From contig CAJHZI010000705.1 in the NCBI GenBank assembly GCA_905160935.1, positions 1,965,001 to 2,029,000 of the forward strand: DNA of 64,000 bases. The letters run 5' to 3'. Below the pieces are notes generated by a model. The model was given only the letters and a program-made list of their open reading frames with translations. It did no database searches and was not told the DNA's origin. This DNA comes from Enchytraeus crypticus. Lineage: Eukaryota; Annelida; Clitellata; Enchytraeida; Enchytraeidae. Both the position numbers and the translations under genes were made by a program. This document shows, piece by piece, positions 1-11,399 of this stretch. The stretch's first letter is position 1, and each line of letters opens with the position of its first letter.

Positions 1-115
1 TCCACTATCCTCCTCAGTACCAATACGAGGAGTCTGCTGTCATTCTCAGTACCAATCCAAGACGTCCGTTATCATTCTCAGTACCAATACGAGGCCTCCG
101 CTATCATCCTCGGTT
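1..115. repeat. 32-bp tandem repeat at window edge
   Basis: About 3.6 units of 32 bp with the core CTCAGTACCAATACGAGG; the array runs off the left edge of the window. Function unknown. Confidence 0.75.
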
Positions 116-274
116 CAACTGTCTAGTGCACGAGCTTCAAACGACGACTTCTGATGATTTTCAGACTCAATTTCTTATTACTTTGGATCCTGAACTTGCA
201 CTGTTTTGATATCGCTTTCTCTTGTGGTCTCTGTGTACTCAGTCGTCATCGTGTGGTACTTTGGCGCCTGCTTG

Positions 275-347
275 TGTAGAGTCTGCAAGAGACGTCCCTG
301 ACATTGCCTTATGGCGAGGAACCGGACGCTAATTTCTTATTGATTGA
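275..347 (+). mobile_element. SINE 3' fragment with (TTGA)n tail
   Basis: Carries GACATTGCCTTATGGCGAGG followed by GGACGCTAATTTCTTATT and GATT repeats. The same segment recurs at 10637-10680, 57098-57160 and 61068-61136. It ends in the GAGGAA-C-GACG motif seen in other SINEs of this window. Confidence 0.6.
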
Positions 348-2215
348 TTGATTTGTGTTCATTTCCATAACACGGCATAATTAACTGTAACTCTTTACAT
401 GTCAACACAAACATACAGCCTACTCCTTGAGTCGATGCCGAAGCTATTAACTTTATTTTCAGAATACAGAGGTGAACGATTGCTGAACCAGATGTAGATT
501 AGATGCCTCATCGAGTGTAGATTGGAGAGTAAAAGAGCCACACTGGCCTCACTTTCACACATATTTAATTGTAACTGTGTAAAAGCGGGTCCTGTGTGCT
601 CAATTGCTCTAGATTCAACTTTTCTTTCGGACCTGGAATAATATACTCTCAAATTATGCTAGTTACTTAGCATTAGAATCTGTGATAAAAAAGAGATTCA
701 ACTTCATCTGCATCTTCAGTCAGAATGGACCGTCAAGCCTGCAAGCCTTTGCTTTTCTTGACTTGATGGAAAGACGCTGGGTGAATGATAGAGCTAACGT
801 AGTCATTAAATATATCGTTGTGCAATTTTAAAATCATAAACATTCGTTATGGAAATAATTCAATGGCGATCATTTTCAGAGATGAAGTTTATTGAGCATA
901 AATTTACATTTAAAAAGCATGTGCAGAAATTCCTACCTAAACTTTACGTAAGTCCTAAATTAAAAACTGCAGAAATGACTATATAAAATGTAAAAGCAAA
1001 GCTAAAGCTAAGGCTAATGTCAGTTTCCTCACTCGAAAGAGATGTTAGTGACGATCGAGCCCAGGATTTGATCCCGCATATACTGATCTGCGGTCGAGTG
1101 TCATACCGACTTCGCTACTGGCTTCAGCCCACTGGCGCCATTAATAAATGATTATTTAAAGGAACTACAGTATACTGTACAAGGCAAATCAACTAATCAC
1201 AGCAGTAGATTCTCAGAAGAAAGCGGATGTAACAATGGACGCTCGGAATTATGCGAAATTCCTATGAAAATAAGATTCTGAGATCCGAAGAGGGATGCGT
1301 CGGGCAATGCTGCTCCCTGAATATTTATCCGATTCCTCTGGAGTCTGAAACGACACTGCAATATGATAGTCGGCATAACCGTGAAGAAACTGAAGCGTGC
1401 CCCCGATTCTTAGACTTTGCTTTTAGTTGTTGCTCCACGTTTGATTTCTCAATACTTCAGTCACGTTGTCCGAGAAAATTGAATCAATAATTAACGAACC
1501 AAAGGAAAGGAAACTGAAAGCTTGAAATATCAAACCTCAGGAGAGATTCTGAGGGATAGATGAATATAAGTTTTGACAAGTGTGTTTTGTTTTGCTATAT
1601 TTCTGGAGCTATCCACGATTAGCGAGGAGAGTAAAGTAACCAAGCTTGTTAGAGGCTGCAATCAGTTATCATGGGTACCTACATAAAAATGTAAGAATTT
1701 ATTTGTCCTTTTCAGGTTAATAGGGGTAGTTTTGTTCATTCGAATAAAAATATCGCAAGGTTAAATATATGCCTATATGCTATAGTATTCCAAAACGAAG
1801 CCATAATTAATTATTAAATACAATATTACCTAAAGAAATGTGTTTGATATGTTAAGATAGGCTAAGTATTTGACCGTAACTTCTTGTGTAAACACAGTAT
1901 GCCACTTCTTGTGCGGTATACATTCCAGTCAAAGGCATCCATTAAAGACCTTGTGTCGTATTTTTACGAATATTTTTGGTTCTATCAAAGGTCGTTTCAC
2001 CTAGGAGCTAATGGATCACTAACATTCGTTTAGTTTCTAATGGTTTGCCTGCAAAATGATCATTGTTCTGCAATAGCTTTCAAAGCCTTGCTTATAGTTC
2101 AATACTCAACAGAGGTGTCGTACCAGGGCATCACTCTACTATCAAAATTTAAAATAAAACAAACAATATATAATAAAATACACATAATAGTGAGAACCAA
2201 AAAGCCAATGTACAC
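348..2215. other. Non-coding stretch
   Basis: Apart from the SINE at 996-1140 I see no gene, RNA or structured repeat. Open frames are short, lack family resemblance and have no exon-like borders. Confidence 0.5.
996..1140 (-). mobile_element. tRNA-derived SINE, family A
   Basis: Reverse copy of the family best seen at 56752-56890. The Pol III B box reads GGATCAAATCC and the 3' part has the CGAGTGAGGAAACTGAC-type motif. Slightly diverged. Confidence 0.7.
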
Positions 2216-2227
2216 ACATATATATAC

Positions 2228-2302
<75 letters not shown>
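2216..2302. repeat. (TA)n then (CA)n microsatellite
   Basis: About 50 bp of TA followed by about 24 bp of CA. It produces spurious YIYI and THTH frames on both strands. Confidence 0.95.
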
Positions 2303-2395
2303 ATTATGTGTGTGTTATAATTACAAGTTACTTGAGTGCAAAAGTAAAATTTATAGTTACTCAATTTAATTACAAATTTAGTTATTTTGTTTTTC

Positions 2396-2765
2396 CAAAA
2401 AGTAACTAGTTACTGTACTAGTTACTGTACTAGTTACTGTACTAGTTACTTTACTAGTTATTTTACTAGTTACTTTACTAGTTACTTTACTAGTTACTGT
2501 ACTAGTTACTTTACTAGTTACTGTACTAGTTACTTTACTAGTTACTGTACTAGTTACTTTACTAGTTACTGTACTAGTTACTTTACAAGTTACTGTACTA
2601 GTTACTTTACTAGTTACTGTACTAGTTACTTTACTAGTTACTGTACTAGTTACTTTACTAGTTGCTGTACTAGTTACTTTACTAGTTACTGTACTAGTTA
2701 CTTTACTAGTTACTGTACTAGTTACTTTACTAGTTACTGTACTAGTTACTTTACTAGTTGCTGTG
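2396..2765. repeat. 12/24-bp tandem array built on ACTAGT
   Basis: About thirty 12-bp units ACTAGTTACTTT or ACTAGTTACTGT that mostly alternate, giving a 24-bp higher-order period. Each unit contains the palindrome ACTAGT. Because 12 is a multiple of 3, long open frames appear on both strands; these are artefacts. Confidence 0.95.
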
Positions 2766-2917
2766 TTCTTACTCAGAGAAATATCTAGGTAGTTAACTTT
2801 TTCCATGCTGACTAATTTATTTTAAAATAAAATTTAATTCAGACGAATTTATTTCGCATGAAAACTGAAAGTTACCATTCAATTTCAAGGCAACTGCAGA
2901 ATATCTACTAAAAGCAA

Positions 2918-2975
2918 AAAGCTGGTAACGCTAAGGTTAACGTCAGCTTCCTCATTCGAAAGCGATGTCAGAGTG
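2918..2975 (-). mobile_element. SINE family A 3' fragment
   Basis: Short reverse copy of the family A 3' end (GTTAACGTCAGCTTCCTCAT, then CGAAAGCGATGTCAG). Confidence 0.6.
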
Positions 2976-3489
2976 AATTCAGTCACATCTCTTCAAATAG
3001 CAGCTCCAAATGCTCTTTGATTTACGCTAAGCTGAAGAATCATTTAAAAGGCGCTCATCAGCCAGACAGTTTGTGTAAGTATCTGTTCGATAATGCTGAA
3101 CTATATCTCACTGGTGCATTGGATGAAAGACTTGTATTTTCAGAGCAAAAACTTTGCTCACAAGTGGATAGCGCAGAAGGCGGGGCATATAAAGGGTAGA
3201 ATCATCTAAGTAGAAGTCTAGTTCAGACTCCACAGCGCTTTCATCAATAGCCGAGTATAAAACAGAAATATACCTTCACTGGCATTTGAAGGTGACAGTA
3301 GGTGCAGTAATTGTGTACACTTTTTTGTAGATAGTATTAGCCTCAGCCTGTAGAGCATTGGTAGGTGCTCGCCTGTGGTCACGATGTCTCTCAGTTTCAA
3401 TCTCAGTCTCAGTCTCAGGCTAAGTCTCAGACTAGACTCAACGCAGCTTAATCTGTGAATAAGAGACTGAACAAAGCGGTACTGCACTG

Positions 3490-5583
3490 TAGAGACCGGC
3501 TCGGGGCCCCCACCCGCGGGGTCCCCGTGGCCCCGCGGAGTTGGAATGAATTCGAACGGGGCCCCTGCGGGGTCGGGGGCTGGGTTTTCGGGGCCCCCGC
3601 GGGGTCGGGGGCTGGATATACGGGGCCCCTGCGGGGTTAGTTGGTAAAACAGCAACGTATTATTTGATTTAAATATTGTCAATTTATGTTTTTCGCTTAT
3701 TTGCTTACTTTCATAATACTAGCAATAAGTGCTAGTATTCTGTTGTTGTTTTTGTTGTTGTGTCAACATTTATATTTTTTATAGGAAGCCCTTCATTTCC
3801 AGCGCGATCTGTTGGTATTCCTTTCTATATCTCCCCATTTTCAGAAATCTCATTCATTGATATTCTAATCTTTATGAGCCTTTTTGTAGTCCAGTAATTT
3901 CATTTTCACCATTTGCTTATTTAAAAAATATAGCAGCACTTGATAATTAAAAAATTTAAGCGATGATTAAATCAAGCAAATAATGGTAATATTATTCAGA
4001 AAACAGTCACGTTTTAAGTAGTTCATGGCCTTGGTTGAAATTTTTGTATATATAAAACGTGTTTAGAAAAAAATGAAAACATAGTGTTTACAATGGATCA
4101 GTTCTGTAATTGAAAACATATTTTGTTGTATGATAACACTGGTTTGTTTATGTTGACATCTGATACATAAATTTACATGTAAATGTAATGGGTCTATATT
4201 TTAACTTCGTTATAATGCATGCATACCGTTATAATGGGTGAAAGAGTTAAACTATAAGTGTTAAGTTATTCTTTAATTAATATTCGTATAGTAGGTTGTA
4301 AAGTAAATAGCATTTCTAAAGAAAACTTGTATTAGAAATTTTATGAGGAACTAGTACATTTCAATAGTATACTATGCAGTGTTTACTTTTTCTAGTCCAC
4401 TGTTTATATTTGGTGTCCACGATGTTCTATTTATAGCTGTTACCGAAAAGATCTATTGAATCCTTTACTTAGGTTTAGATATTAGTCTAAAGAGTTAGTT
4501 AAAGCGTCGCTATTTCTAGTATTTTTGTGTGATTAAGAGTGAAGTTGATATCTCTTATTTCAAACAGAATACTTGAAAATTTAACAAAACAACAAAATAG
4601 GCTTATCTGGAAGTGGACTATTTGCTCTACATGTATATTCTTTAATATATATAATATGTATATTTTTATTAAACATCAGCGTGTCTAATATGATGCTACA
4701 ATTATAAGAATGGTTTGTAATGTTTTTTGTAATATTTTACTAGGTATAAGAGCTTATAAATTAAGGAACCATTTCCCTAAATTATGTAACAGATGTAGTG
4801 TTGTAGCAAAAATTACTGTGCTTAGCTACAATTTTAAGTTTATGCTTGATCAGTTTCATAAAATTCCAGTTATTTTAGAAATATTGGCATTAAGTATCGG
4901 TTTAGTGGATTCCTAATTTTGAATATTCTTTAAGACTTGAGTATTGTACTAATCCACTTAAAAATACACACACCCACATACACAGGGTGACCACTCTTCT
5001 GGAAAACCGGGAAAAGACAGGGAACTTGAAAGTGGTCAGGGAAAATGGAAAAAGTCAGGGAAAATAGAATTTTGGCATTCTTAACATTTTTAGTATGAAA
5101 AGTTAAAACACTATGACGCCTATTGTTGGCAAAATTGCATAGGAAGCAGTCATTAAACATTTATTATAGGCCATGTGTTTGTAATGGGTAACATGCTAAT
5201 ACTTGCCTAATTTTATACACTGTAGATCTATCAGTGTAAAATGTAATAGCAAAGTGCATATTGTTTAGAAACCATTCTTACATTGTTTCCCAAAATAGAA
5301 ATCGATGCTGCGATGGTAACGAAATGTCGAGGCACACTGGAAAAGTCAGGGAAAAATCAGGAAATTTGTTGTGGTCTGGAGAGTGGTTACCCTGCATACA
5401 TAGTGGTTAAATTGGGAGGAAGCATAGCTAGAAGAACAGCATTCCTCTGGCTCTCATTTTTTCTGATGCACTATCCTCCCGAGAGGGGCCCATATTAGAT
5501 AATTGGAAACCTGTAAATACATTGCGGGGGGCCCGAAAAATTGTGACCGTTCCCCTAGCTATCAATTCCCTCTTTAACCTCTG

Positions 5584-5623
<40 letters not shown>

Positions 5624-5862
5624 GTACTTGTTACATGTATAATAATAAAATGTATTATCTTGAAATACATGTTAAAATTTTTCATTGCGGGGTGGAACGG
5701 GGTCAGGAATAAGTTACACGGGTGCGGGGCGGGGTTTGGAATTAATGCTTGCCGGGCGAGGTGGGGACGGAAGCAATTTTTTCAGGACGGGGTGGGGATG
5801 GAACCATGTCTCACCCCGCGGGGCGGGGTTAGGTTAAAATTTTCACCCCGCGCAGGTCTCTA
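3490..5862. mobile_element. hAT-like DNA transposon, non-autonomous, 2.37 kb
   Basis: Ends are TAGAGACCGGCTCGGGG on the left and its approximate reverse complement (TAGAGACCTGCGCGGGG) on the right, flanked by identical 8-bp direct repeats CTGCACTG at 3482-3489 and 5863-5870. An 8-bp target duplication and TAGAG ends are typical of the hAT superfamily. Both termini are strikingly GC-rich (GCGGGG subterminal repeats) against an AT-rich interior. No transposase is recognisable, so the element is non-autonomous. It contains a (TA)n run near 5585-5620 and a nested element at 4983-5394. Confidence 0.8.
4983..5394. mobile_element. Small TIR element nested in the hAT-like element
   Basis: Begins CAGGGTGACCACTCTTCTGG and ends with the inverse of CAGGGTAACCACTCTCCAGA. 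Flanks share CATACA on both sides (part of a possible 8-bp duplication in CA-rich sequence). AGTCAGGGAAAA motifs recur inside. hAT-type MITE by end structure; no coding content. Confidence 0.65.
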
Positions 5863-5929
5863 CTGCACTGGCAACTATAAATAACGAACAGTTAGTATTA
5901 TGCGTTACTGGTTTCTTGAAAGGTAACTA

Positions 5930-6030
5930 GTTATTCGAGTTAGTTACTTTTGACCAACAGTAACTACGTACTTCACCAGTTATTTGAAAATACTATAGTT
6001 ACAGGAATACTAGTTACAGTAACTATTTAA
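5930..6030. repeat. Degenerate TAGTTACT repeats
   Basis: Several scattered TAGTTACT and TAACTAGTTA words, apparently a diverged relative of the ordered array at 2396-2765 about 3.2 kb away. Confidence 0.5.
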
Positions 6031-6054
6031 TGTAATACTTATATACATTTACAC

Positions 6055-6063
6055 ATGTATATA

Positions 6064-6111
<48 letters not shown>

Positions 6112-6260
6112 TGTATGTATATATATATACTGTATATATATATATATATATATATACATATATATACATGTAAATTATACGTATATACAATGTTATACAT
6201 ACACGAATATACATATGTATATACTGTATGCATGTATAAATACATGTATATTTAAAGGTT
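6055..6260. repeat. (TA)n microsatellite with interruptions
   Basis: Long TA tract interrupted by CTGTATG, then TACATATATACATGTA-like sequence. Likely cruciform-prone; no coding function. Confidence 0.9.
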
Positions 6261-6454
6261 CGCAAATACTGTACCTTTACATTTGTACATGTATAGGCCT
6301 ACGTATACAGGTGCAAATTACATACAGTACACGTATATTTATTTGTGTGTATACATATATACATATATCGTATTTATATACATGAATTTTATATTTAACC
6401 AATTAGTTTAATAAACAAATATGGTTGCCTATATAAAAAATAGAAAGCATCTTA

Positions 6455-6600
6455 AGGAGGGAACGAGTTTTGAGGAATAACATCTCCCGTCACATGTCAC
6501 TACAAATCGATTCACCAAAACGACTTGAAAGGACATGCTAAAGAGAAAGGAGCAGACGTTTTAAAGAGTCACATCTACAAGTGAACGTTTCCAAAGACCT
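6455..6600 (-). mobile_element. SINE family C fragment
   Basis: GTCACATGTCACTACAAATC and ATTCACC match the internal part of the (ATT)n-tailed SINE at 29875-30100. The 3' tail is missing. Confidence 0.5.
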
Positions 6601-7129
6601 TACTGTATAGTATAAATATATTTATTGAGTACAAGCAGGACGTGTTTACGTTATATTTAGACATCAAGATGGCTGAAGTGAGGCAGAATTTAATATGAAC
6701 AGACTAAAAGCGCGTCGCACTATTCTAACCATTACTCATTCCGGTACAGAATCAAAATTATGTTAGTTCAATTCATCTCAGTATTGGTCAATTAAAATTT
6801 CTTTACCTACCTTTCGCTCTGCACAACGAGCTATTTTGACACTAGCTTAGTTACAAAGTGGAGCATTTTATTCCTATTCTCAAGGTCGTGGCCAGTCCAT
6901 CTGGATCATTTCCATTCTGGATATTTGCAAAATCCTAAACTCTTCATCTTAGTGCAGGTCTTTTTAACCTGTAACATTAAAGAATAGTTCTAAAATTATT
7001 TTATATTTATAATGAAAGTAGGTATAGATTATTAATAATAACAGTAAATATAATATAGTAGCTAGTTGATTAGTTAAATAATTTTCCATTAATTAAACTA
7101 TGTAATAAATGAAACAATAACTTACTTCT

Positions 7130-7560
7130 TCTTCTTGTGCACATATTGCCTAACGGCAGGTCCATGGAATATAACTCTTCCAATCAATTCTATTCTCAGC
7201 CTTCCTTTTCATCTCTATGTATAAATTTGTTAGCAGATCATCCAGCATCCCGTGTATAGGTCTTCCTCGAACTCTTTTCCCTTCCATTCTTCCTTCTATT
7301 ACACCCTTTCACAAACAACCCTATCAACCCTCCCCCTATAGTTATATCCTATCAAGATTTTCTTTCCTTTTCTGATCGACTTTATTAACTATCTACATCG
7401 ACTCCTTCCAGAACTTCTTCATTTGTTCTTTTTTCAGCCCACCTAATTATTTCCATTATTCTCCATAACCACATTTCCAATGCTTCTAGTTTTCTGATAG
7501 CTTCTTTCTTTATGTCCACGTTTCACATTCAAATAACAACTTAATATATAACTTGTATAT
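7130..7560 (-). mobile_element. RTE-type LINE 3' fragment
   Basis: Antisense match to the C-terminal coding part of the LINE at 37447-40025: the plus strand shares CACATTTCCAATGC, TTCTTCATTTGT and TCTTTTCCCTTCCATTC blocks in the same order. It begins with the LINE 3' terminus (CCATGGACCTGCCGTTAGGC in the minus sense). 5'-truncated and frame-broken. Confidence 0.7.
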
Positions 7561-7680
7561 CTTACAGTAACCATAGCGCTATAAATAATAATAGTAATAG
7601 CAATAGTAATAATAATAAATAATAATAATAATAAAAATAAAAATAAAATTAACAATAATAATAATAATACCAAAAAGCAT
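7560..7680. repeat. (AAT)n-rich simple sequence
   Basis: Imperfect AAT/AAAATA trinucleotide tract, possibly the remains of a SINE tail. No coding content. Confidence 0.7.
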
Positions 7681-8424
7681 CATTAAAAATCAACGCTTTC
7701 AATAGTATTAATATTAATAGCGTTTTGAGAAACAAACTAAATTATAATAGATTCACTGCTTAACTCATCTGATAAATCTTTGGCGACACCCACAGCTGCC
7801 GTACATGCCTTCCGATCAGAGAAATTGAATTAGCGCCATCTGTCCTAGCTAGGAGATGCATTTAGCGAGAGGTATCTAGTTGTCACCAGCGATAAACGCG
7901 TTTTCTGCGCAGAGATGATACATACAACTCTGTAGAGTTGTCTTGTGGTCTGCAATCAGGCTGATGTGAATTCCCTGATATCTTTCTCGTTAGTGAACAG
8001 TTGCCTCAAATAGACATAAAGCATCCCGCTTAACTTCCTATATACTATTTCCTATATACTTTCCTATATTATCTGTAATATTTTCAGCTTCATACTTAAC
8101 TTTCCTATATATTTGTAATATTTTCAGATGATCTTGTTCTGTCATTTTGCCCAAATCCCTTCTTGAAGAGAAGTCATTCTGGCATCAGTCCATGACGTTC
8201 AACCCACAACATCGTCTTTATGTCTAGGTTAATTTACAACCGAAGTTCCCAATACAGCAGCAGTAGGCCTAATTGTATTGTTTACATTTTAACAGTGTAT
8301 AATAACACCAGGGAATCTCCGTACTGTAAAAAACTACATGAAATAAACAAAATTGCAATACGCAGTATGAGTAGGATAAAATTGACAAGTATTTTAAGCT
8401 GTGTAAATAACCCAACGTGCAAGT

Positions 8425-8615
8425 GAACCAGAAAATGTCATGACATTTTAATTGACTGTTCCTGAAGTCTTGGCATCAGAGCAGATCAAAGAATAGCATC
8501 TCAGACGTTCACATGACTGGTTAAATGGATAACTTATTAGACTGCCTAATGATTAAAAACATGTGGTATTGAAAGAGATAGATGTCATCACAGCTGATCA
8601 TTTTGCTATAATATG
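8425..8615 (+). mobile_element. SINE family B, 3' portion
   Basis: Shares CAGACGTTCACATGACTGGT and the following GCCTAATGATTAAA, CATGTGGT and GATAGATGTCA blocks with copies at 9508 and 19497. The tRNA head is degraded here. Confidence 0.6.
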
Positions 8616-9174
8616 TTTAGCTTTTTACTTTTAAAATCAAAGAATGGGTTATAATATTGCTAGCATTAATTATTCATTAGTTAAAAATGCTATGTACTTC
8701 AATTTTCACGTCGGAAATATACATGTAGTTTTCAGATTTTAAGTGACGTTTTGTCCGTTTAGTCAGTTAACATTGAGATTTAATGTAGAGGAAAATAAAA
8801 TAATTATTTCAATATTGATAAGTTTCAAAAAAAAAAAAAAAAAATAAACTGAGAGATTGCACAAGATGTGTACTACATCACACAATCCTGAAGTCAAAGA
8901 GATGATAAAAGGTGGTCATAAATACAAGAATATTGAGCTGGATCGTAGCATGTTGGCTTGTTATCCGACTACGGATCAGTAGGTGTTGGGCTCAGAACTA
9001 CAGCTCTCCTCAAAGCATGATAATACTTGCGAGACCTGAAACAAACGTTAACTGGGCTTTAACTTTTTTTACTTTTATGTTTGGTTTATCATATTCATAT
9101 TTGTACGATAGTTTTTTCTCGATTTGTGTTTAAATCGTAAAACGAATGCCGTCTCTGTCAATGCTATATAATTA

Positions 9175-9390
9175 CCAGAAGTATAATCTACAATGTACAT
9201 GTATGCTATTATCTAAAGTAAAATCTACAGTAGCTATCTGAGTTGTACTCTCTAGTAATATCTGAAGTATAATCTATGGGATTACATGAAGTATAATCTA
9301 TACTATAGATTCTGTAGTAATTATCTAAAATATATTTCTATAATATTTTTTAAAGTCTAGGCTATAGTATTTGTCTTAAGTATAATCATA
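9175..9390. repeat. Diverged tandem repeats (AAGTATAATCTA)
   Basis: The words AAGTATAATCTA and TATCTGAAGTA recur about every 30-40 bp. Old tandem array, no function seen. Confidence 0.5.
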
Positions 9391-9507
9391 GTAGTTTGCT
9401 GAATATGATAGTATCAACGTAGATGTAGTCCATTCTGTTTAATTGAATTCGTTAGCTGTAATGGATTTCGTTTACGCATTAATTATCGTTTATTAAAAAT
9501 TAATGAA

Positions 9508-9745
9508 TGTCTCCATAGCGTAGTGGTTAGAGGCGTCAATTAAAGTCATGACGTTTTAAATGACAGATCCTGCGGTTAATTGTACTCTAGTGGGTTCGAT
9601 TTCAGGCCGCGCTGATCTGAGAGTAAAATTCTCGGACATTCACATGACTGGTTACACGATAAATGGACTACTAAATTACCTAACGATTAAACAAGTAGCA
9701 AAAGTGACAGATATCAACATGATTATTTCCCTATGACGAGTGTTG
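9508..9745 (+). mobile_element. tRNA-derived SINE, family B
   Basis: The A-box-like CATAGCGTAGTGGTTAGAGG and the B-box-like GGGTTCGATTTC indicate a tRNA origin with an insertion between them. The 3' part (CTCGGACATTCACATGACTG and onward) matches 19497-19735 and 8425-8615. Not a functional tRNA gene: the arms do not fold and the spacing is too long. Confidence 0.75.
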
Positions 9746-9749
9746 TTAG

Positions 9750-11040
9750 TTGTGGTTAATCTTAAATATCATTAGTTTATTGTACAGTTAAATGCTATAA
9801 ATTAATAGCAAAAATTGTCATTGGAAACATCACATTAACAGTAACACTAAGTATTTGAATTTAAACCTGAACATTAATAACCTGCTCAAATATTTTTCAA
9901 TAACAAATCTTCGGAATAATAGCTTTCAATTTTCAATGTAAAATATAAATACTTACAGATTCTTCATAAATTCAACTGATAAGCGAAATTAGTTCATAAT
10001 TGCGAACAGGAAACGGAAGTAACCTTAATGTGTCCTATGATGAAGTCATCTTTTATGAGAATGAATTTATTTAGTCTTAAAAAGAGTTCTGGAAAGGCAA
10101 AACTACTCCAAATAAATTAAAATCTAACTACTCTATTAAATCTGTTTCATACATTAAATTTTCATTAAATGTGCTCTTGACGATATGAAAATAAAGTAAA
10201 TACGTTAGTTTTGCCTTTATGAAGCTCTCAATCCTACTCACATGAGCTGTCTTTGAAACAACACCGATCTAACGTCAAACCTTTCGCCGGCTGCACTTTA
10301 CCGGACTCTTACACACACACTGTAGGACTAGCCTCTGCTGGAAGCTTGCCATCAATCCAGTCACACTTATCTTACGTCCACTAGTCAATCACGTACACAC
10401 ACAAAATAACACATAAACTAACAGAAGCATTTAAACACACACCCAAGCACGTACACACAGGCTAGTAAAACTCATCATACAGTACAAGTTTAACAAGGAT
10501 GTACAAAATTACAGAGGAATATTTAGTAATACTTAATATTGCTTAGAAACATTTTAACGTTGTCATAAACAAAATAGTAAAATAAAGACATCCATACCCT
10601 TGCTGAAAATAATCATTAGAATTATGCAATATAAACCGAGGAACCAGACGTTAAATTCTTATTGATTGATTGATTATTTGATTAAATTACAGAGACAATT
10701 TTCTGAGAGAAGATGATTGTTTAAAACACAAAGATTGTTTAAAACACAAAGAATTCTGAAGAACTCAAAACTGACAACGAAATAGCTAAACCCTAGCTTA
10801 ACGTCAGTTTTCTCTCTATAAATATTGTCTAGGATGACCAAACTCTGAAATCTGAAATTTAACTCAGAACTTATTGATCCCCTATCAGATGCCAAACCCA
10901 TAATGCTACTGACTCAAAAAGGTTTCTAACGAAAGAGTTCATGTCAGGCCTAATTCTGCACCTTAAATCATTTGCAGTGCTCATTAAAATTAGCGTTAAA
11001 TGACGATATGCCTAAATATTTGAACCTTGGACCAGCTATC
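9750..11040. other. Non-coding stretch with CA-rich patch and SINE tail
   Basis: Contains loose CA repeats around 10310-10460 and the SINE tail fragment at 10637-10680 (GAGGAACCAGACGTTAAATT then GATT repeats). Nothing gene-like. Confidence 0.5.
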
Positions 11041-11053
11041 GGCATCCACTGGA

Positions 11054-11057
11054 TTAC

Positions 11058-11091
<34 letters not shown>

Positions 11092-11120
11092 AAGAAAAAG
11101 AGAAAGAGAGAAAGAGAAAT
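11054..11120. repeat. (GA)n microsatellite
   Basis: Imperfect GA tract that explains the Arg-Glu-rich and Ser-Leu-rich open frames around it. Not linked to a recognisable LINE end here. Confidence 0.9.
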
Positions 11121-11399
11121 ACAGAGCTATATTGAGAGGTAGAGAAACAAAAGAAATTTTTAACGCTACAAAGGATCTTAAACAGTCTGACAAGCAAACA
11201 TACAAGCAACAGGATCCACTCTCCTCCGCAATCCACGTGGAAAAGTAGCAGATTGTGCCAGTGACGGCTGGAGAAATTAATAATTTCGCTTGGAAAACAC
11301 AAGGCCGGCTTTTAACGCACTCGTCATCAGTCAATATTGAGCGGCGAAAGGAAATCAAGATCTCGAGTGGACACAAGTTTTGTTCCCGTCTCTACCACT

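Noticed and set aside
2378-2806. Open frames of 133 and 142 codons made of TSYF/TSKV repeats
   Set aside because: Translation of a 12-bp simple repeat without stops; both strands open equally.
11027-11376. Arg/Glu-rich and Ser/Leu-rich open frames on both strands
   Set aside because: Caused by a (GA)n microsatellite.
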